Origin: a virus
Direction: 5' to 3' (one strand)
IMG/VR virus record: IMGVR_UViG_3300025525_000035
Location: 1-23,768 of that record
DNA: 23,768 nucleotides
Position 1 is the stretch's first letter; the number at the start of each line of letters is the position of its first letter. Both the position numbers and the translations under genes were made by a program. Shown here piece after piece: positions 20,820 through 23,768 of the stretch. Under the pieces are notes generated by a model. It saw only the letters and a list, made by a program, of their open reading frames with translations, was not told where the DNA came from and did no database searches.

Positions 20820-21025
20820 ACGAGGATGACCTGGATGAGCTCGAACGCCTGGAAATGCTGGACGCCTATGCTCGGCGAAAGCAGTACGAAGCACGCCTGA
20901 TATCTCTCGAGCTGATGCGCGGCCTGGCCCAGGTGTTTGGCGGGGCGGCTGGAGGCGCGAGCGATTCTGGTGAGAAATGGGTCGATTCCGACGGATTACT
21001 GGCCCGGATGGGAGTTACGCTGTGA
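20361..21025 (+). CDS. Tail assembly chaperone, -1 frameshift product (gpGT-like)
   Basis: Reading proceeds in frame to Phe at 20733-20735, then slips back one base and continues at TGG 20735-20737 to TGA 21023-21025, giving about 221 residues. The -1 frame is closed by a TGA at 20687-20689 and open after that, so the slip must lie between 20690 and 20819; CCCTTTT is the only canonical heptamer I found there. The extension is helical and acidic: FAELARAEWRVDEDDLDELE, then a helix YARRKQYEARLISLELMRGL and a Gly-rich end. No separate start with a good ribosome site serves it. This is the classic siphophage arrangement. Confidence 0.85.
20729..20735 (+). other. -1 ribosomal slippery site CCCTTTT
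   Basis: C CCT TTT fits the X XXY YYZ rule in the chaperone frame: Pro-CCT to CCC and Phe-TTT to TTT after slippage. About 16 bases downstream, CTGGCCGGCCAG (20751-20762) is self-complementary and can also pair as TGGCC/GGCCA with a longer loop, a possible stimulatory structure. Confidence 0.8.
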
Positions 21026-21465
21026 CAAAGAAAACGATCCGATCATACCGCCCGGCGGTAATAGCGACCATCAAGAACGCCACACAAGATGAGCTGGCGA
21101 AGTTTGCATTTCAGATCGAGACCCAGACCAAGGCGAACATCCAGAAGAACAACCAGATCGATACAGGGTTCATGCTGAACTCTGTGTATACCGTTGCCGA
21201 GGCCGGCGGGAACACTTACGCCGCGACCAGGCCGACCGCCGATTACACGTCCCGTAAGAGCGGAGCGAAAGCCAAGCGAAAGCGCGCGCCCCAGCGCACT
21301 GTACCTGGAAAAGCCAGCGCGATTGTGGCCGTCGGCGCGGAGTACGCGGTCCACCAAGAAACAAAAAAGCCCTTCCTTTATCCTGCTGCGGAGCAAGCAC
21401 TGGCCGGCCAGGCAGGCGTTGAATTGAAGAACAACATCAAAAAGAAAGTGCGGGAAGAAGAATGA
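21022..21465 (+). CDS. HK97 gp10-like protein
   Basis: This 147-residue protein is expected to start at GTG 21022, which overlaps the frameshift product's stop (GTGA), with GGGAG upstream; an ATG at 20977 would be an alternative. Motifs are NIQKNNQIDTGFMLNSVYT, a lysine/arginine-rich loop (KSGAKAKRKRAPQRT), GAEYAVHQETKKPFLYPAAE and a C-terminal helix. The DTGxxxxS and EYAxxxE...PFLxPA pattern is that of HK97 gp10-type neck/tail proteins. It is here between the chaperone and the tape measure genes, away from the usual position before the tail terminator. The stop overlaps the tape measure start. Confidence 0.75.
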   Translation: MTKKTIRSYRPAVIATIKNATQDELAKFAFQIETQTKANIQKNNQIDTGFMLNSVYTVAEAGGNTYAATRPTADYTSRKSGAKAKRKRAPQRTVPGKASAIVAVGAEYAVHQETKKPFLYPAAEQALAGQAGVELKNNIKKKVREEE

Positions 21466-23768
21466 AACTCGCCGATATCTTCCTTGCCCTGGGAGCCGAC
21501 GACTCTGGCCTTGACGGAGACTTGAAAAAGTCTGAGAACAAGACCTTGCAATGGGTTGGCGGTCTCGCGAAGGTTACGGCTGCAGCTATCGGGGCGGCTG
21601 TACTGGCAGCCGGCGCGATAGCTGTCGATGGCCTGCACAAGTACGTTGACTACGACAAGGCCATCAGCGAAGTATTCACCCTGCTGCCTGATCTTTCGAA
21701 AGAAGCCACCGACAAGCTCTCAGCAGACGCCCGGGCCTGGTCGGCTGAACTGGGTGTTCTCACGGATAAATCTGTTCCTGCCCTGTATCAGGCCATTTCT
21801 GCCGGCGTTCCCCCTGAAAACGTATTTGATTGGCTGACAGTTGCCCAGAAGGCGGCTGTCGGCGGTGTGACAGAGCTGGAGACGTCTGTCGACGGTATTT
21901 CGAGCGTTGTCAACGCCTATGGCCAGGAAGTGATGAGCGCGACTGAAGCCAGCGACCTGATGTTTACCGCAGTGAAGCTGGGTAAAACCGATTTCGGGCA
22001 GTTGTCGCAGTCCCTGTTCAACGTCATCCCAACCGCCGCATCTCTGAAGGTCAAGTTCGGAGACATCACCGCAGGCCTGGCGGCAATGACCGCCCAGGGT
22101 ACGCCGACCAGCGTGGCCACCACCCAGCTGCGCCAATTGCTGGTTGAGCTCTCAAAGGATGGCTCGAAGGCCGCTGTCGAATTTGAGCGCATCTCCGGCA
22201 AATCCTTCCCCGAATTTATTGCCAGCGGCGGGAACCTGGCCGACGCCCTTCAGGTCATCGAAGACGATGCCAAGTCGAGCAATAAATCCGTAAGCAACTT
22301 CTTCTCGAGTGTCGAGGCTGGCAATGCCGCCCTGGCGCTGACAGGTGCAGGCGCAGAAACCTATCGCAAAAACCTGGCTGAGATGGCCGCATCCGCCGGC
22401 GCGACCGACAAAGCCTTTGAGACGATGGAAAAGACCTCGTCCAGGGCCATCGAGCGCTTGAAAGCCAAGATGGAGAAAAAGCAACTCGACCTTGGCGAGA
22501 AGCTGGAGCCTGGCCTTGCTGCAGGCCTGCGCGCACTGGAAAGTTTTGCCGACAGCCCGGCTGTTTCCAGATTTACAGACAAAATCCTGAACGGCATCGA
22601 GGCAATTGGTGCCCGGGCCGGCAACCTGGTCGACATCTTCGCGGAAACCGGAAGCGTGTTTTCTTCCGAGTTCCTGGAAGCCCTGACTGCCGGCATGTCC
22701 CAGGAGTCCCAGGACAAAATCTTTGGCTTTGCAAAGAGGCTGGAGGGCGGTTTCGACCTGCTGAAAAACTGGTGGACCGCCAACGGGCCGGGCCTGCAGG
22801 AAGCGGCCCAAACCGTGCTGGGTGGGTTGCAGAACCTGCTTGGCGGCCTGGCTGAAAGGTTTGGGCCTTTCATCGAGCAGACCTTTGCCAAGGTGATGAA
22901 CTGGCTGGTTGAAAACGGGCCGCTTATCCAGGATACTGCCAACGCGATTGCGACTTTTTTCTCGGAAATCGTCATCCCGACCGTCCTTGCGGCCGTCGAC
23001 ATCATCATGCCAATCCTTTCCGGATTGATTGACATACTGCTCGACCTCGGCAAACTCGTGATGCAAGTTATCACCGGGGACTGGCAGGGTGCCTGGCAGA
23101 CCGCCCAGAATATCCTGCAAACCGCCGGCAGCGCCATCCTGGAGGCCGTGACCCGGCTGCTGAACTTTATCCTGTCCTGGTTCGGGACAAGCCTGGAGAA
23201 GATTGGCGCCACCTGGAAATACAACTGGGAAATGTTTCTGCAAATCGTAGCCCTGCTGACCGGACGCATCATCAGCAAGGCGGTTGAAATCGTGAACGGG
23301 ATTCGCGAAAAGTTCAAGATTGACTGGGGAGCCATCGGGCGTAACATCATCGATGGGATTGCCAAAGGCATCACGAACGGCATTGGCGCTATCAAGGACG
23401 CTGCGCGAAATGCCGCCAAAGCCGCCCTGGATGCGGCCAAGGACTGGCTACAGAGCAAGTCGCCCAGCCGCAGGGCTGCGGACGAAGTCGGCGAGCCCAT
23501 CTCCGACGGCACGGCCCTGGGCGTCGAGCGGCGGGTGCCGCACCTGAAGCGCACACTGCAGGATTCGCTCAAGGATGCCCTGGGAAGCGTCAGTGATATG
23601 AGCGTACCCATCGGCTTCGAGGATGTTCCGTCAGTCAAGGGCTTGGCCGGCGGGATGAATGTCACCATCTACCAAAACATGCCGCTGACGCTCTCTGATG
23701 AGTACACGCTCGAACGCCTACTCGAGCCGATTTTTATGCGTCTGATGCGAAAAGCGGAGACTGCATGA
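21462..23768 (+). CDS. Tail tape measure protein
   Basis: This 768-residue protein ends at the last base of the window. It sets tail length and is ejected with DNA. The N-terminal third matches the phage tape-measure core: YDKAISEVFTLLPDLS, AISAGVPPENVFDWLTVAQK, VVNAYGQEV, DFGQLSQSLFNVIPTAASL and AAMTAQGTPTSVATTQLRQL. Hydrophobic segments lie at about residues 38-58 and 486-540. Near 660-685 is the common terminal motif LQSKSPSRRAADEVGEPISD. By the family rule of about 1.5 angstrom per residue, the tail would be near 115 nm. ATG overlaps the preceding stop. No lysozyme domain is evident. Confidence 0.92.
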   Translation: MKLADIFLALGADDSGLDGDLKKSENKTLQWVGGLAKVTAAAIGAAVLAAGAIAVDGLHKYVDYDKAISEVFTLLPDLSKEATDKLSADARAWSAELGVLTDKSVPALYQAISAGVPPENVFDWLTVAQKAAVGGVTELETSVDGISSVVNAYGQEVMSATEASDLMFTAVKLGKTDFGQLSQSLFNVIPTAASLKVKFGDITAGLAAMTAQGTPTSVATTQLRQLLVELSKDGSKAAVEFERISGKSFPEFIASGGNLADALQVIEDDAKSSNKSVSNFFSSVEAGNAALALTGAGAETYRKNLAEMAASAGATDKAFETMEKTSSRAIERLKAKMEKKQLDLGEKLEPGLAAGLRALESFADSPAVSRFTDKILNGIEAIGARAGNLVDIFAETGSVFSSEFLEALTAGMSQESQDKIFGFAKRLEGGFDLLKNWWTANGPGLQEAAQTVLGGLQNLLGGLAERFGPFIEQTFAKVMNWLVENGPLIQDTANAIATFFSEIVIPTVLAAVDIIMPILSGLIDILLDLGKLVMQVITGDWQGAWQTAQNILQTAGSAILEAVTRLLNFILSWFGTSLEKIGATWKYNWEMFLQIVALLTGRIISKAVEIVNGIREKFKIDWGAIGRNIIDGIAKGITNGIGAIKDAARNAAKAALDAAKDWLQSKSPSRRAADEVGEPISDGTALGVERRVPHLKRTLQDSLKDALGSVSDMSVPIGFEDVPSVKGLAGGMNVTIYQNMPLTLSDEYTLERLLEPIFMRLMRKAETA

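Overview
The window is a compact, GC-rich segment of a tailed-phage genome or prophage. Every gene I can support lies on the + strand. Most neighbours are joined by ATGA/GTGA-type overlaps or short gaps, so there are two long transcription units. The virion genes (terminase, SPP1-like portal, MuF protein, scaffold, capsid, connector proteins, tail tube, frameshifted tail chaperone, tape measure) indicate a long, non-contractile-tailed siphovirus. The host is not stated. A Thr/Ala/Pro-rich lipoprotein linker beginning after the lipobox Cys (PPTATPLP) and a DUF2227-type membrane protein recall Chloroflexota (Anaerolineae-like) and cyanobacterial genomes. Chloroflexota is my best guess, from inference only.

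Left half, about 1-8625: replication and early/accessory region. It encodes a small unknown protein, a DnaB-type helicase, a Pol-beta-like nucleotidyltransferase, a two-TM membrane protein, a lipoprotein with a second TM segment, an FtsK/HerA-like ATPase, a DUF2227-type membrane protein, a Cys-rich mini-protein, a four-TM/coiled-coil/helix-turn-helix protein, two unknown proteins, a 35-residue one-TM protein, an ASCH-domain protein and a LuxR-type HTH protein. The run of membrane proteins around an FtsK-like pump is unusual for a siphophage and recalls a DNA-transfer module.

Centre, about 8626-9294: 669 bases without a convincing gene, dense in repeats. In order it holds seven copies of an AGTGCGAAC-like motif, a perfect 9-bp hairpin, about ten GTGAAAA motifs largely phased at 22 or 11 bp, a rho-independent terminator, and four tandem 15-bp repeats just before the late operon. 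I read it as a candidate replication origin plus early/late control region. With the FtsK-like cluster it raises the possibility of a phage-plasmid. A smaller repeat-rich control region (TCCCACCA family) lies at 5873-6101.

Right half, 9295-23768: late operon. It begins with two small membrane proteins and an SH3-like protein. Then come small and large terminase, an HExxH metalloprotein, portal, MuF protein, scaffold, decoration protein, major capsid protein, an acidic repeat protein, connector/closure/terminator proteins, major tail protein, tail assembly chaperone with a -1 frameshift at CCCTTTT, an HK97 gp10-like protein and a 768-residue tape measure protein. Strong hairpins without T-tracts follow both the major capsid and major tail genes. 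No integrase, endolysin, tRNA, CRISPR array or insertion sequence was seen.
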